The notes: generated from the sequence alone by a model not told the origin. A stretch of 64,000 nucleotides of DNA from Haliscomenobacter sp. (GCF_016718685.1 NZ_JADKCX010000014.1:1-64000); one strand, 5' to 3'. Numbered from the stretch's first letter, positions 17,408-27,693 are shown. Numbers and translations: made by a program.

Positions 17408-18748
17408 TTAAGGCTTTCCTAGTTGTTTATGCAGCATTAACCCAATGCCACTGGAATAAATTTCTACTTGGCCATTTCCAACGCCCTGGAAAGGAATTTG
17501 TCCGAACCAATTGACTTGCAAACTCAATCCTGGACGGAGGTTTTTTTCAAAACCGATGCCCAACTGCGCCAGAGACAACCAATAGTTTTTGTCTTTTGTA
17601 TTGTGCCATTCATTGACTTGACCATGGGTATAGGTTTTGTAGTAAAACTCATATTCCTCCTTTAAGATGGTCCAGGAAGAAGAGCCGATCATGACAAAAG
17701 AATTCCATTTTGGCCGTACGAGCCAGTTATAACGGGCATCAAAACTCCATTGCAACATGTCACAAGTTCCTTCCGTCGAGTAGGGGTAAGCTTTATTGGT
17801 CCAAAACCCTTTTGGTGCTACATATTCGCGCTCATCAGCGACGTAGTTTTTGAGCAAATACTGGCCAGATGCCTGGAAAACCAGTCGTTTTCCCAAGCGG
17901 TAATCAAACGCAATTCCGGCATTTAACCCATTGGCAGTTCGCCCATTGGCCTTCACCGCTGCAAGGTCTGGGCCGGCGCTGAAACCAAAACCCCAGGTGC
18001 TGTTTTTTGCTCGCAGGGGAGGAATATTCTCTTGGAAAGGTGTAAGTGCAAAAGCAAACAATGTTTCCGATTTTGCCGAATCGGATTGCAATGGTAAATC
18101 TGGCCAGGCCTGAGTTACCGTGCTAAAAGCCTCAAAAGCCTCCTGAGCCTTGCCGGAATTGGCCAAAGAATCTGCAAGTAATTTATCAGTAGTGTTAGGC
18201 GTAACAGCAAGGCCCTCGTGCGTATTGACAGTGTGCAGATCCTTGGGCGCAATGGGAACAGTTGTTTTGTTCAGGTTGTGCTTTCCATCCTGTTTAGGAC
18301 CTTGCTTTCGGGATGTAAACAAGCGTGAATTATCGGAGGCTACATGGTTTTTGGGGTTTTTTGATGAAACGGCAGCTTCATCTCTTGAAGCGTTATGGTT
18401 TTTTTCTTCGGCCAAATTCATAGATTCATGGGCGGCCGATGGGGGCTGCAATACTTTTGGTTTTAGCTCGCCTTTATTTTCTAGCAATTTTTCGTTAGAC
18501 TCATTGGCAATCGGGCCATTGAATTTTTGACGTTCAGGTGTTGCTGGGGTAGACGTAGCTTTAATGCCCCATATCAAACCTACGCCCAAGGCTATAAACA
18601 CGGCAAAGAACAGCCAGAACAAACCACGACGGCGCTTGCGCTCTGCATGTGCCAGTTTGTCTTCCATCCGCTCCCAAGCCTGTTCGTTGAATGGGATGTC
18701 TGGTTCTTCTGAAGCCCGCTTGTACAAATCATCTACAAAATCCTTCAT
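17408..18748 (-). CDS. Anti-sigma-like head fused to a membrane anchor and outer-membrane barrel-like domain
   Basis: A 446-residue protein with an odd architecture. Residues 1-45 are soluble and charged (KDFVDDLYKRASEEPDIPFN, DKLAHAERKRRRG), like the cytoplasmic end of small anti-sigma proteins; GLFWLFFAVFIALGVGLIWG at about residues 44-63 is a single transmembrane helix. A Ser/Glu/Lys-rich linker runs to about residue 240. From there to the end the sequence resembles a beta-barrel of the outer-membrane protein family (WGFGFSAGPDLAAVKANGRT, GIAFDYRLGKRLVFQASGQY, WSFDARYNWLV, SSGIGLMLHKQL). It starts 17 bases after the ECF sigma gene, so the two are certainly coupled. It could sense envelope status and hold the sigma factor; inference. 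Confidence 0.65.
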   Translation of the reverse strand: MKDFVDDLYKRASEEPDIPFNEQAWERMEDKLAHAERKRRRGLFWLFFAVFIALGVGLIWGIKATSTPATPERQKFNGPIANESNEKLLENKGELKPKVLQPPSAAHESMNLAEEKNHNASRDEAAVSSKNPKNHVASDNSRLFTSRKQGPKQDGKHNLNKTTVPIAPKDLHTVNTHEGLAVTPNTTDKLLADSLANSGKAQEAFEAFSTVTQAWPDLPLQSDSAKSETLFAFALTPFQENIPPLRAKNSTWGFGFSAGPDLAAVKANGRTANGLNAGIAFDYRLGKRLVFQASGQYLLKNYVADEREYVAPKGFWTNKAYPYSTEGTCDMLQWSFDARYNWLVRPKWNSFVMIGSSSWTILKEEYEFYYKTYTHGQVNEWHNTKDKNYWLSLAQLGIGFEKNLRPGLSLQVNWFGQIPFQGVGNGQVEIYSSGIGLMLHKQLGKP

Positions 18749-18765
18749 GGCAAACAAAGTATGAG

Positions 18766-19305
18766 CTATTGCTGCATTTGCTGTAGTATCAGTTGTCGCA
18801 ATCGCTCGCGTGCTTTGGACAAATTGGATTTGGAAGTGCCTACCGAAATACCCAATTCCTGGGAAATTTCTTCGTGGGTAAACCCATCCAGTACGTATAA
18901 ATTGAACACAGTGCGATAAGCTGTTGACAGCGATCGCACCAAAGCCATTAGTTCCTGAAACCCGAGTCTAGCCAGTATCTCTTCGGTATCAGGAATATTA
19001 TATTCAGTGTCCATCAGTGTGCTTATTTTGAGTTTCTGCTTCTTTTTGATGTGGTTGATGGCCGTATTGATCAAAATCCGCCGGAACCAGGGCTTAAACG
19101 GCATATCCGGGTCATAGCGTTGGATGTTGAGGAATACCTTTAAAAAGGCATCATTGGCTACCTCGATCGCCTCATCTTCGTTGTCGCAATAGCGCAAGGA
19201 TACCGACATGGCGTAACCATAGAATTGCCTATACAGCTCTTTCTGGGCAGCGCGCTCCTTGCGACGGCACCCTTTCAGAATGTCAGCCAAATTATGGTTC
19301 TCCAT
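18766..19305 (-). CDS. ECF-type RNA polymerase sigma factor
   Basis: A 179-residue sigma-70 family protein. Region 2 is at about residues 20-90 (ELYRQFYGYAMSVSLRYCDN, then EVANDAFLKVFLNIQRYDPD and FKPWFRRILINTAINHIKKK) and region 4 at about residues 120-172 (LSTAYRTVFNLYVLDGFTHE, then ISQELGISVGTSKSNLSKAR). Region 3 is absent, as in ECF factors. It directs transcription of its own regulon, generally including its operon. The next gene, 17 bases on, appears to be its membrane-bound partner. The two are transcribed away from the GNAT gene; the 140-base divergent gap holds AT-rich sequence without a clear consensus promoter. Confidence 0.9.
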   Translation of the reverse strand: MENHNLADILKGCRRKERAAQKELYRQFYGYAMSVSLRYCDNEDEAIEVANDAFLKVFLNIQRYDPDMPFKPWFRRILINTAINHIKKKQKLKISTLMDTEYNIPDTEEILARLGFQELMALVRSLSTAYRTVFNLYVLDGFTHEEISQELGISVGTSKSNLSKARERLRQLILQQMQQ

Positions 19306-19445
19306 ATGAGCTCTAGAAGGTTTTATACATCCAGTACAAGCAATGGGGGTAAAACGTTGCCAGAGGGTATAATTTTTAGCATTTTTCTCCCCCTAAAATT
19401 ATTACTTTTCATTATTTTTCCGAAATAATTCAGCAACACCTAAAC

Positions 19446-19946
19446 ATGATCGAAATCATCGAGGCTACCGAATTTCACCATCCGATCATTCGGAGCATTG
19501 CCTATCGGACCTGGCCGGATACTTTTGAGTCCATCTTGTCAACGGATCAAATCCTGTACATGCTCGAACAAATGTATAGCCTGGAGGCTTTACGTGAACA
19601 AACCCAGGTGAAGGGACACCAGTTTATTCTGGCCAAAGAGGGCTTGGAATACCTGGGTTTTGCTTCGATTGAAAAAAATTACCAGGATCAGCAACATACC
19701 AAAATCCACAAAATCTACATTCTTCCTGAAGCCCAGGGGAAAGGCATCGGCAAAGCACTATTTGAGGAAATGACCCAACGCGCACGTACGGCCAACAATG
19801 ACAAACTGCTACTCAATGTCAATCGAGACAATAAAGCCACCCATTTCTACGGAAAAATTGGGTTCCAGACCATCGGCACCGAAGACATCGACATTGGCAA
19901 TGGTTATTTTATGAATGATTACGTCATGGAAAAAATAATTTGCTAA
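19446..19946 (+). CDS. GNAT-family N-acetyltransferase
   Basis: A 166-residue acyl-CoA-dependent acetyltransferase. The motif KIHKIYILPEAQGKGIGKAL (about residues 89-108) is the GNAT motif A with the Q/R-x-x-G-x-G/A acetyl-CoA loop, and LLLNVNRDNKATHFYGKIGF (motif B) follows. It probably acetylates a small-molecule or protein amine; the substrate is unknown. The stop codon lies within the start of a foldback (19944-20010) that separates it from the caspase gene 75 bases further on, so cotranscription is possible. Confidence 0.82.
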   Translation: MIEIIEATEFHHPIIRSIAYRTWPDTFESILSTDQILYMLEQMYSLEALREQTQVKGHQFILAKEGLEYLGFASIEKNYQDQQHTKIHKIYILPEAQGKGIGKALFEEMTQRARTANNDKLLLNVNRDNKATHFYGKIGFQTIGTEDIDIGNGYFMNDYVMEKIIC

Positions 19947-20010
19947 TGTGTTGATTTGCTAATAATTACCACATTAGCACATTGCCACATCAGCAAATTA
20001 CCCACATTAA
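19944..20010. repeat. Foldback between GNAT and caspase genes, word TAATGTG / TTTGCTAAT
   Basis: The left arm TAATGTGTTGATTTGCTAAT (19944-19963) pairs with the right arm ATTAGCACATTGCCACATCA (19972-19991) and then GCAAATTACCCACATTA, about 17 of 21 positions. The left arm includes the GNAT stop codon. It may act as a processing site or partial terminator upstream of the caspase gene. Confidence 0.55.
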
Positions 20011-20021
20011 CCCATAAACTT

Positions 20022-23000
20022 ATGAAAAAACTATATTCCCTTTTCATCGGCATCGATACCTATCATCCCGAGTCTAAAGTAACCCCTTTGGAAGGTTGCC
20101 GCAATGACGTTGCGGCCATGAAAGATTTTTTAAGAGATACTTACGCCAAATCTTTCGATTTGTCGCCGGAAATTACTTTGCTCAACGATCAGGCCACCTA
20201 CGCCAATATTGTCAAATGTATGGGAACCCATCACCTGGCCAAAGCGGGCAAAGACGATGTGGTTTTGATGTACTACAGCGGCCATGGTACCCAGGAAAAA
20301 GCAGCTCCTGAGTTTAAGTCACTTGACCCCACGGGCCTGCAAGAATCCATGGTTTGTTACGATAGTGGCTTGCCCGGTAAGTATTGCCTCGCCGATAAAG
20401 AATTGCGGATTTTGTTGAGCATCATTCAACAACAGGGCGCTCACTTGACCCTCATTTTTGATTGTTGCCATTCCGGGACGATTACCCGCAGTCTTGACGA
20501 TACCAATCAAGGAAAGTTCGTCAGTTTTATTTTCCGGAAGGAACTCCTGCTAGGCCTTATCAATCTTACCTCGATGGATATTTTGTCAAAAAATTTCCCC
20601 AGGGGCCGAGCAGCGACCAATTGCCCTTGGCCAGCCACATTTTGATGACGGCTTGTGACCGCCAGGAAAAAGCTTTTGAACTTAAAATCCAGCGGGGGAT
20701 GTTCTCCTACAATTTGCTAAAGGTTTTGGGAAATGACCCCAACCTTAGCTACGCCGATTTGTACACCCGCTGCCAGGCTTCTATGTTTCGCTCGGTGGAA
20801 AAACAACATCCGCAATTTGAAACCATTGCCGGGTTTGATCCCTGGCATAAGTTTTTAAACCTCGGTGAATCTACGCGTGGTGCCCAAGCCACGTACCTCC
20901 TCAGCGCCAACGATAAAGACCAGTGGAACCTCAATTGTGGTGCGGTACACGGCCTTTCCACCGAATTGAACAAAATTGCTGAGTTTGAAATTTTGGAACA
21001 GGGTACCGGCAAATCGCTCGGCCGGGCGACTACCACTGGTGTAGGGTTTCAGGACAGCACCGTTGTTTTGAGCAACAACCTGGTGCTGGATATGGAACGC
21101 TCATACAACGCCAAATTGATCAGTATTCCTGCAGCGCCGTATGCCATCACCCTCAAAACCACCGCGAAAGGAAAAAAACGTTACGATGCTTATGTGAAAG
21201 CACTTCAGGCCATCGGGAAGGCTAAGTTTTCTCCTTATTTTGAATTGGTTGAAGGTAAAGTAGGCGGAAAATACCGCGTCGACCTCGATCAGGATGTACT
21301 GGAGATCTACAACCAGGAAAACAATACCCTGATCAAACGATTTGGGGGAGACGATGATGACCCAATTTTTGAAGGAGCAACCGACATTTTGGATCAGATC
21401 GCAAAATGGGAGAAAAATCTCACCCTCGACAACCGCAATACCCAATTCAATCGCAACGCCTTTAAGATTATCGCCAAACATTCCGATACCGGCCAGGTGC
21501 TTACTGGTTTGAGCGACCCTGCCAACCCCAATACGGAAGTCATCAACGTGCAGGTGGCCAAAAACCTGAATGGGAAATACGTATTGCCACTCGATTTGGA
21601 ACTCAAAAACGCTGCGGGGGGCACCTTGTTCTACAAAGCCCTCTACTTTTCGCGTAAATTCGGCGTAATGTCTTTGAATGGGGATTATTTGACCGTTGAC
21701 GAAATCCCTACCCAAGACCAATACATCCAACCCCAGGCCTTGGAATTTGACCTCGCTGAAGGCAGAAAGGAAAGCAGTGAAATCGTCAAATTCATCGTCA
21801 GCACCGCAAAATCAATGAAGAGTTTTTGTTGGAACAAGATGAACTCGAAAAGTTCGGAGAAACCGTCGAATTTTGGAAGAAAGGGGGGGCGTCGACCACA
21901 TTGGCCAATGCCAGAGATCTGCGGTGAAAAAAGGGCAAGATAAAAAAGCACCTGCCAACGACTGGTTTTGCAAAACCGTCGTATTCAAACTCACCGCATT
22001 GGCTAGCGAGGTGGGGAAAACGTCCGTGCAAATGGGCAATGGGAAAATTGTGGTCAAGGGCCACGATTCCTTCCGCGCCAATCTCGCGTTGACTTCAGCC
22101 GGCAATTCCACCCGCGACATCAACAGTGTAGCCCCGCTGCCCCAAATTTTGGGCTGGAATAACCTCGTTTCACTAGACACTCCGTCTCGTGACCTCTATT
22201 CAGCTACACCGGATACGCTGGAAATCAGCAACCTGGAAAACGACGCCGACCTGCGCAACAACCCCCTGCAAATTGAACTGGATGCCCAACTCAAAGCCGG
22301 AGAATTTATTCTTCCCCTGACTTTTGATGGTGAAGATTTTCTGCCCGTAGGCACAACCCGAGAATTGGCAGACGGCAAAGTGGAAATTTCCATTCACGAA
22401 ATTCCTGAGGTAAAATCGGAAGGCCGCAGCATCCTGCGTGCCTTGAAAATGTGTTTTTTCAAAATCGCCCTGGGGCAGGAACAGAACAAACTCTGCTGGA
22501 TTGAGTATGTAGATGGACAACCCAAATACCACGATACTGGGGTCAAAGAAAAGGTAGCCAGCGCCAAAAACATCCTCTTGGTCATTCACGGCATCATTGG
22601 CAATACCACCGAAATGGCGGCGGCGATGGGGCGGGCCATAAGCAGCAAAACGGTAGATCTGGTTTTAGCCTACGACTACGAAAACCTGAACACCAGCATC
22701 GAAGCCAATTCCGGTAAGCTCAAAATAGCCTTGGAAGCAGTGGGCATCAAACCCGATAAAAAAGGCAAGCTGAATAAAAAATTCAGCATCCTGGCCCATT
22801 CTATGGGTGGACTGGTGTCGCGCCATTTTATCGAACAATTGGGGGGAAGGGCAGTGGTGTCCAAACTCATTTTGGCGGGAACACCCAGTGGTGGCTCCAA
22901 TTTGTCAAAACTGACCAAATACCGCGATACCGCCATGTTTTTATTGCCTTTGGCGGTCAATGTGGGTTTGGCCATTCCGGCCATTGCGACCATCATGGGT

Positions 23001-23372
23001 ATTTTGAAAGGCTCCAAAAGCCTGACCGCCAGTTTGGAACAAATGGACTACGACCACCCAGGCCATTTCCTCAAAAACCTGGAACGTTCCAGCGACCCCA
23101 AGATTCCGTACTACGTGCTGGCTGGGCACCTGGATTTGTTTTTGGAAACCGATAATGAAGCCAAACGTTTGGTCAATAAAATTTTCAAAAACGTTGCAAA
23201 TGTGTTTTTTGATGAACCAAACGACATCGCGGTGGGGGTAGATAGCATCAAACATGTTCCCCTCAAACGCAAACCAGCACCGGTGTTTTTTGACGTCAAA
23301 TGCCACCATTTGAATTACTTTTCCTTGAAGGAAAGTGTGGATAAAATAGTAGACTTGCTTGCGGTTCACTAA
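20022..23372 (+). CDS. Caspase-like protease fused to a C-terminal alpha/beta-hydrolase (lipase-like)
   Basis: About 1117 residues once three one-base indels are repaired. N-terminal C14 caspase domain: MKKLYSLFIGIDTYHPESKV, catalytic His88 in YYSGHGTQEK and Cys149 in LIFDCCHSGTI. The middle third (about residues 290-700) is beta-rich and unassigned (WNLNCGAVHGLSTELNKIAE). The C-terminal part is an alpha/beta-hydrolase: oxyanion strand NILLVIHGIIGNTTEM, nucleophile Ser about 928 in ILAHSMGGLVSRHFIEQLGG, LAGTPSGGSNLSKL and a late His pair in VKCHHLNYFSL. The breaks are at A-run 20513-20515 (one A missing; restores VRQFYFPEGTPARPYQ), A-run 21808-21811 (one missing; INEEFLLEQDELEKFG) and near 21922-21923 (one G missing; VKKGQDKKAPAND). 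There is no signal peptide, so it is cytoplasmic. Caspases cleave after specific residues; the hydrolase could be an effector freed or controlled by cleavage (inference). Confidence 0.8.
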
Positions 23373-23435
23373 ATGAATCAAGCGTTTGACCACGTAATTG
23401 CCACGGCTAACTAAAGTTACAAATGTAGAGGCAAG

Positions 23436-23459
23436 TGTTTGTTTATTTTTGAACAAACA
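23436..23459 (+). promoter_or_regulatory. Operator-like palindrome wrapped round a -7 box
   Basis: TGTTTGTT (23436-23443), TATTTTTG (23444-23451), AACAAACA (23452-23459): perfect 8-bp arms whose 8-base spacer is itself a TAnnTTTG -7 element. The start codon of the small gene follows at 23473. A repressor on this site would occlude the polymerase; alternatively it is a hairpin at the transcript start. No clear TTTG at -33. Confidence 0.5.
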
Positions 23460-23472
23460 AACCCTTACAATT

Positions 23473-23820
23473 ATGGCAAAGTACACAGGTCTTGAATTAT
23501 CCACCGTCGAGCTTGGCGAAGCCCGAAATTACGCTCGTGAGTATGTGGATGCCAATGGTGATTTTGGCGCTGTTCCGCTGATGAATTATGCTTTTTTTAG
23601 CGTAGCTGCATTGGATCAGTTGCTCGATTTTTGCCAAAACAACCCCAACGTAAAAGGCGTGAAGTTCAATTTGGCACTACTGCCTAAACCGGGGCAACCA
23701 ACGGGGAAAATGATGAGCTTGGTGACCTGGGCAGTAGATGAAGATGGTGCTCCAATTGATGGAGCCGCCACACAGTCGTCTAATCAACCCTGTCCTCCCT
23801 TGTGCATTCCGCCTCAGTAA
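23473..23820 (+). CDS. Small conserved-looking protein downstream of the caspase
   Basis: A 115-residue protein; ATG 23473 (MAKYTGLELSTVELGEARNY). Residues 1-95 look folded (YAFFSVAALDQLLDFCQNNP, VKGVKFNLALLPKPGQPTGK), and the tail is Gln/Pro/Cys-rich (NQPCPPLCIPPQ). No signal, no transmembrane segment and no domain I can name. It lies 100 bases after the caspase-hydrolase stop, has its own promoter-operator palindrome and ends at a strong terminator, so it can be expressed separately. A caspase substrate, inhibitor or activator is an obvious but untested possibility. It contains several Lys and Arg residues in exposed-looking stretches, the usual P1 residues for metacaspase-type enzymes. Confidence 0.55.
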   Translation: MAKYTGLELSTVELGEARNYAREYVDANGDFGAVPLMNYAFFSVAALDQLLDFCQNNPNVKGVKFNLALLPKPGQPTGKMMSLVTWAVDEDGAPIDGAATQSSNQPCPPLCIPPQ

Positions 23821-23832
23821 TTAGAAAATTCC

Positions 23833-23888
23833 AGTGCAACTTCAATTTAGAACTTGTAAAAGATATTTTGATTGAAGTTGCACTTTTT
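23833..23888 (+). terminator. Rho-independent terminator after the small caspase-linked gene
   Basis: AGTGCAACTTCAAT (23833-23846) is perfectly complementary to ATTGAAGTTGCACT (23871-23884), followed by TTTT. The 24-base loop is long for a terminator, but the stem is 14 bp. Confidence 0.65.
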
Positions 23889-23909
23889 ATATCTTGATAC
23901 TCAAAATAA

Positions 23910-26817
23910 TTGAACCATAAAATTTTGACCTTAAAATATTATATCATCTTCATCTTACTCCTGAGCTATGCTTGTTTGTCAGGGCAAGAATCGGTATTGT
24001 ATTATCACGAGCTCAATAGCCAGGGAAAACTCTCCCAAACCACCAATGAATTTGTATTTCAAGATTCGCGCGGCTTTACCTGGATCAGTTCAATCGATGG
24101 ACTCAATCGTTACGATGGCATCAATGTAGAGGTGTATAAACCCAACAAAGGGAAAAATTCTATTGAAGGGCATATCATTCAAAGCAATTTTTTTGAAGAT
24201 AACCAAGGAAACATCTGGTTTTGTACCTATGAAGCAATCAATTGTTATAGGCCTAAAACCAATGACTTTTCACATTTTCAGCTACACCATAAAAAGGAAG
24301 TTGTTGATGCAGACTACCATGTTATTCATTTTGAAAAAAACAGGGAGAAATTATGGGTGAAAATTGGTTCGGCCATTTTAACATTCGATACAAAGAATCA
24401 CACCTTTTCGGATACCCTTGTAAAAAAAGTTTCAGGCTATCGTTTTTTGGTTGGCCAAGATCCCAATACTGGAAAAATTCGATCAATTTGGGCCTGGTCA
24501 TTTCATGGAGACAACCTTAGCGAAATTTATAACCCTAACATCACCAATCCTAAAACTGTCCTTACCCCAGAAGGAGACATCCAAAAAGCAATCTGCATCA
24601 GTCCTGATTCCTTGTGGGTACTTAGCAATCGTGGGATTTTTTGTATCAGTCGACAAACAGACGGGCAATTTTTAGTGCTTCCCGTATCCCCGATTGGCCT
24701 CAACGCGGTGGATATGCCCCTCAGCATGCTTTCCTATCATCCGGGCCAATTGTTGTTTTGGATGCCTGATGGAAGTCTGCTCTCCTACCATATTGCTCAA
24801 AACCGAATCCTGCGAAAATGGCACCTGCATGCATTCAACCCACTGGTACGCTCGGAGTTGATTGGCCGAAACATGTACCTGGATCCCCAAAAGAACATTT
24901 GGCTTTCGATTCCTGGTTTGGGGCTTAGATATGCCAACTTGAATAGAAAATTATTTGAATTCGTTTCGCTTGCCTCTGCTGGCTCTACTGAGCAAGAAAT
25001 AGCATCGATTACGACAATTGGCAAATTGAAAAATGGAAACATTTATGTCGTTGAAAAAAACCGTGGATTCATGGTTTATGTGCCCGGTGCTGCATTGATG
25101 GAGCCAGAAAATTCAAATTTGCTTCAAGGCAAAGAGATCTTCACCGCAGTCGCTGATGCATCAGGCCTTGTTTATTTATTCACCAACGAAGAAATATTTT
25201 TCTACGACTATAAAAACAATCAGATTTCCTATTTCGGTCCCAATACATCCGTTGTTTTTCATACCAGCCAACTCAGAAATAATCAAGTTTTAGCTTTGAC
25301 CTATTTACCTTTTCGACTCATGGATTGGTCAGTAAACCGATCTCAACCATTGAAATCAATTAAAGGAATCGAAGAGAATACCTTTTTCAGAAATAATTAC
25401 CTGGATCGATATGGAACTTTGTTTTTGTCGCGCAATTCACAGTATATTTTGGCTGGGAATATCAGAAATGACAGTTTTGTATTGAAGAAAAAAATTGACA
25501 TCAAAGGACTTATCAATGGGTATGTTGAAGACACCAACAAAGGGCTTATTTGGGTGGCTAGCACATATGGGCTTTACACCATCGATCAAAAAACATTGAC
25601 TTGCCAGGCAGTTTCTTCAAGCGATCAAAGCACTCAACAATACATTTTAAGCATGCTCCCAGATCGGAAAAAAATTTAGTGTAGTAGATGGCTTACCCGA
25701 TATTGAATTCACACTAGATGCAGGATTTTTAAGCCAGAATGGGAAAATGTTTTTTGGTACCCGCAACGGTTTGGTTCATTTCAATCCGTTGAATGACGCC
25801 CCGCTGAAAAATCGCCCAAAAGTTATTCTCCTGGAATTCAGTGCAAAAAAACAAAACCGAGACAGCGTAGAAAAAGCGGCCCGACAGGGGACGGTCAGGC
25901 TTCCCCATAAATCCAATTCCATTGTTTTTCGTTTTTTGGGGATAGAATACAGCAACCCACTGGAGACCAAATTGTTGTATAAAATTGAGCCCATCGAAAA
26001 AGAGTGGACAACACTCAGCAATGCTCAAGGAAGAGTACAATATGCCAATCTCAATCCTGGACATTATACGTTGAGATTAAAAGCGATGAGTGCCGATGAT
26101 ACTCCAGGTGAGAGCCCAACGGGCAAAGCAGGCCTTGATCGAAGCTGAGCGCAATCGCATGATGGAGGATCTACACGATGGCATCGGGTTTGACCTCACT
26201 GCGATCAAAGCCATCAGCGAAAAATCCTTACTGACCAGCAAGGACCAGGCTTTTAGTGCCCAGTTCGAAAAGTGTTTAATCGGGCTCAGGATGCCATTCG
26301 CACCATGGGTGAAGTGTTCCGGGCTACCGATGAACAATACAGTACTTTAGGCGCCTTTTTGAATTGGGTACAGGAAAAAGTTCAATCATTTATGCAAGAT
26401 GTGGAAATGGGCTTGTTTATTACTGCACCTACCGAAGAACTCGACACCACGATTGGAGCCGAAGCCCGGCAAAATCTTTGGCTAGTGATCAAAGAGACCT
26501 TGAACAACATGGCTAAACACTCCGGGGCAACCCAGGCGAGTTTGGCTTTTAAAGTGAGTAAAGATCAGGTCATCATCGAAATTCAAGACAATGGAAAGGG
26601 TTTTGATCCCGATCAACTACGGAAAGGCCGGGGCATGCGCAACATGCCCAAGCGGATGAAAAACATTGGTGGGTCATTTGAAATACTTACTCAATCCAAA
26701 GGCACTTTGGTAAAATTAAGTGCCCCCATCAACAAAATTAACCAGATAGATGCCGTTCTTTTTAAACGCTTAGTAAAATTATTCACTAAAAATAAACCTT
26801 CAAATGATGAACACTGA
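23910..26817 (+). CDS. Two-component-propeller sensor histidine kinase, broken and apparently missing its membrane segment
   Basis: Signal peptide (IIFILLLSYACLSGQ), then a ligand-sensing beta-propeller with repeats such as FVFQDSRGFTWISSIDGLNR and FFEDNQGNIWFCTYEAINCY, then a Y_Y_Y region (YKIEPIEKEWTTLSNAQGRV, NLNPGHYTLRLKAMS). A HisKA_3-type dimerisation helix (MMEDLHDGIGFDLTAIKAIS, His in DLHDGIG) and HATPase (DNGKGFDPDQLRKGRGMRN) follow. Frame breaks: A-run 25668-25674 (one extra A) and A-run 26268-26271 (one missing; EKVFNRAQDAIRTMGE). Around 26095-26115 the Y_Y_Y end joins directly to the coiled coil RAQRAKQALIEAERNRMMED, in different frames; the transmembrane helix expected there is absent. 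Either a real deletion or a misjoin. The start is a TTG; no in-frame ATG gives the signal peptide. It overlaps the response regulator by 14 bases. Confidence 0.75.
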
Positions 26818-27445
26818 ATTAAAAAAAATCCAGGTCATTATTGTTGATGATGAAGAAGAAACCTTAGATCTCTTAGCGACTATCCTTAAACGAGATAAGG
26901 AGATCGAGCTGATGGCCAGTTACACCAATGCGGAAGATGCAGTGGTTGGTATCCTGAAGCATCAACCCGACATGGTGATCATGGACATCAATTTGCCCGG
27001 GATAAGCGGCGTGGCTGCCGTGGTACAAGTAAAGGTTGCGCTGCCAAAAGTCCATTTTTTGATGTACACTGCTTTTGAAGACAAACGGCTTGCCGACGCC
27101 ATCATTGCTGGTGCCGATGGCTATATCCTTAAGCATGATTCCAGTGATGCGATTATTCCGGCTATAAAAAGCATCCTGGCAGGCGATTTGGAAATGAACC
27201 CTCACATTACTCGGATGGCGATGGAGTATTTTACCCAAAAAAACAAACAAATCGAGCACAACTATACTCCCGAAGAAGTGCGCTTAATGAGGGCACTGGC
27301 CAATGGGTTGGGCAACAAACAAATTGCCCCCCTGGAAAACAATACCGAGGGGGGAATCAAGCAAAAACTATTTAAACTTTTCAAAAAAGCCCAGGTCAAA
27401 AACAGAGCCGAGATGGTCAAAATATACCTGGAAAGCATCGAATAA
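26804..27445 (+). CDS. LuxR-type response regulator
   Basis: A 213-residue regulator paired with the upstream kinase (14-base overlap). Receiver domain at residues 8-125: acidic pocket VDDEEE (Asp15-Asp16), phosphorylation site Asp61 in VIMDINLPGI, and Lys in YILKHDSS. The C-terminal helix-turn-helix is LuxR-like but degenerate (YTPEEVRLMRALANGLGNKQ, then KAQVKNRAEMVKIYLES). The two ATGs at the start (26804, 26807) are equivalent. Target genes are unknown; proximity suggests the caspase block. The frame is intact. Confidence 0.88.
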   Translation: MMNTELKKIQVIIVDDEEETLDLLATILKRDKEIELMASYTNAEDAVVGILKHQPDMVIMDINLPGISGVAAVVQVKVALPKVHFLMYTAFEDKRLADAIIAGADGYILKHDSSDAIIPAIKSILAGDLEMNPHITRMAMEYFTQKNKQIEHNYTPEEVRLMRALANGLGNKQIAPLENNTEGGIKQKLFKLFKKAQVKNRAEMVKIYLESIE

Positions 27446-27693
27446 TACCTTCTAGTAACCAAAGTTAGTCCTTTTGTTTTTCATGGTTGCTTATCTTTGT
27501 CGTAAGCCAGCCAAGTGGCACTTCCATTCCGTTTGAAACCCAAGACGATTTTCCTTTTGGGTAAATCAAAACCCCAGTTGCATTTCTACACAAGCCGGAA
27601 CTAAACCCCAGCTTTTTTTGCACAGTGTGCTAACAATCCTGCGTTATTACACCTTAGAATTATAAAATTTGACTTGATTAAGTTTACCCTTAG

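Noticed and set aside
20022..23372. Caspase-hydrolase as three separate genes or a pseudogene
   Set aside because: Each break is a one-base run-length change and the joined reading is continuous and family-like on both sides.
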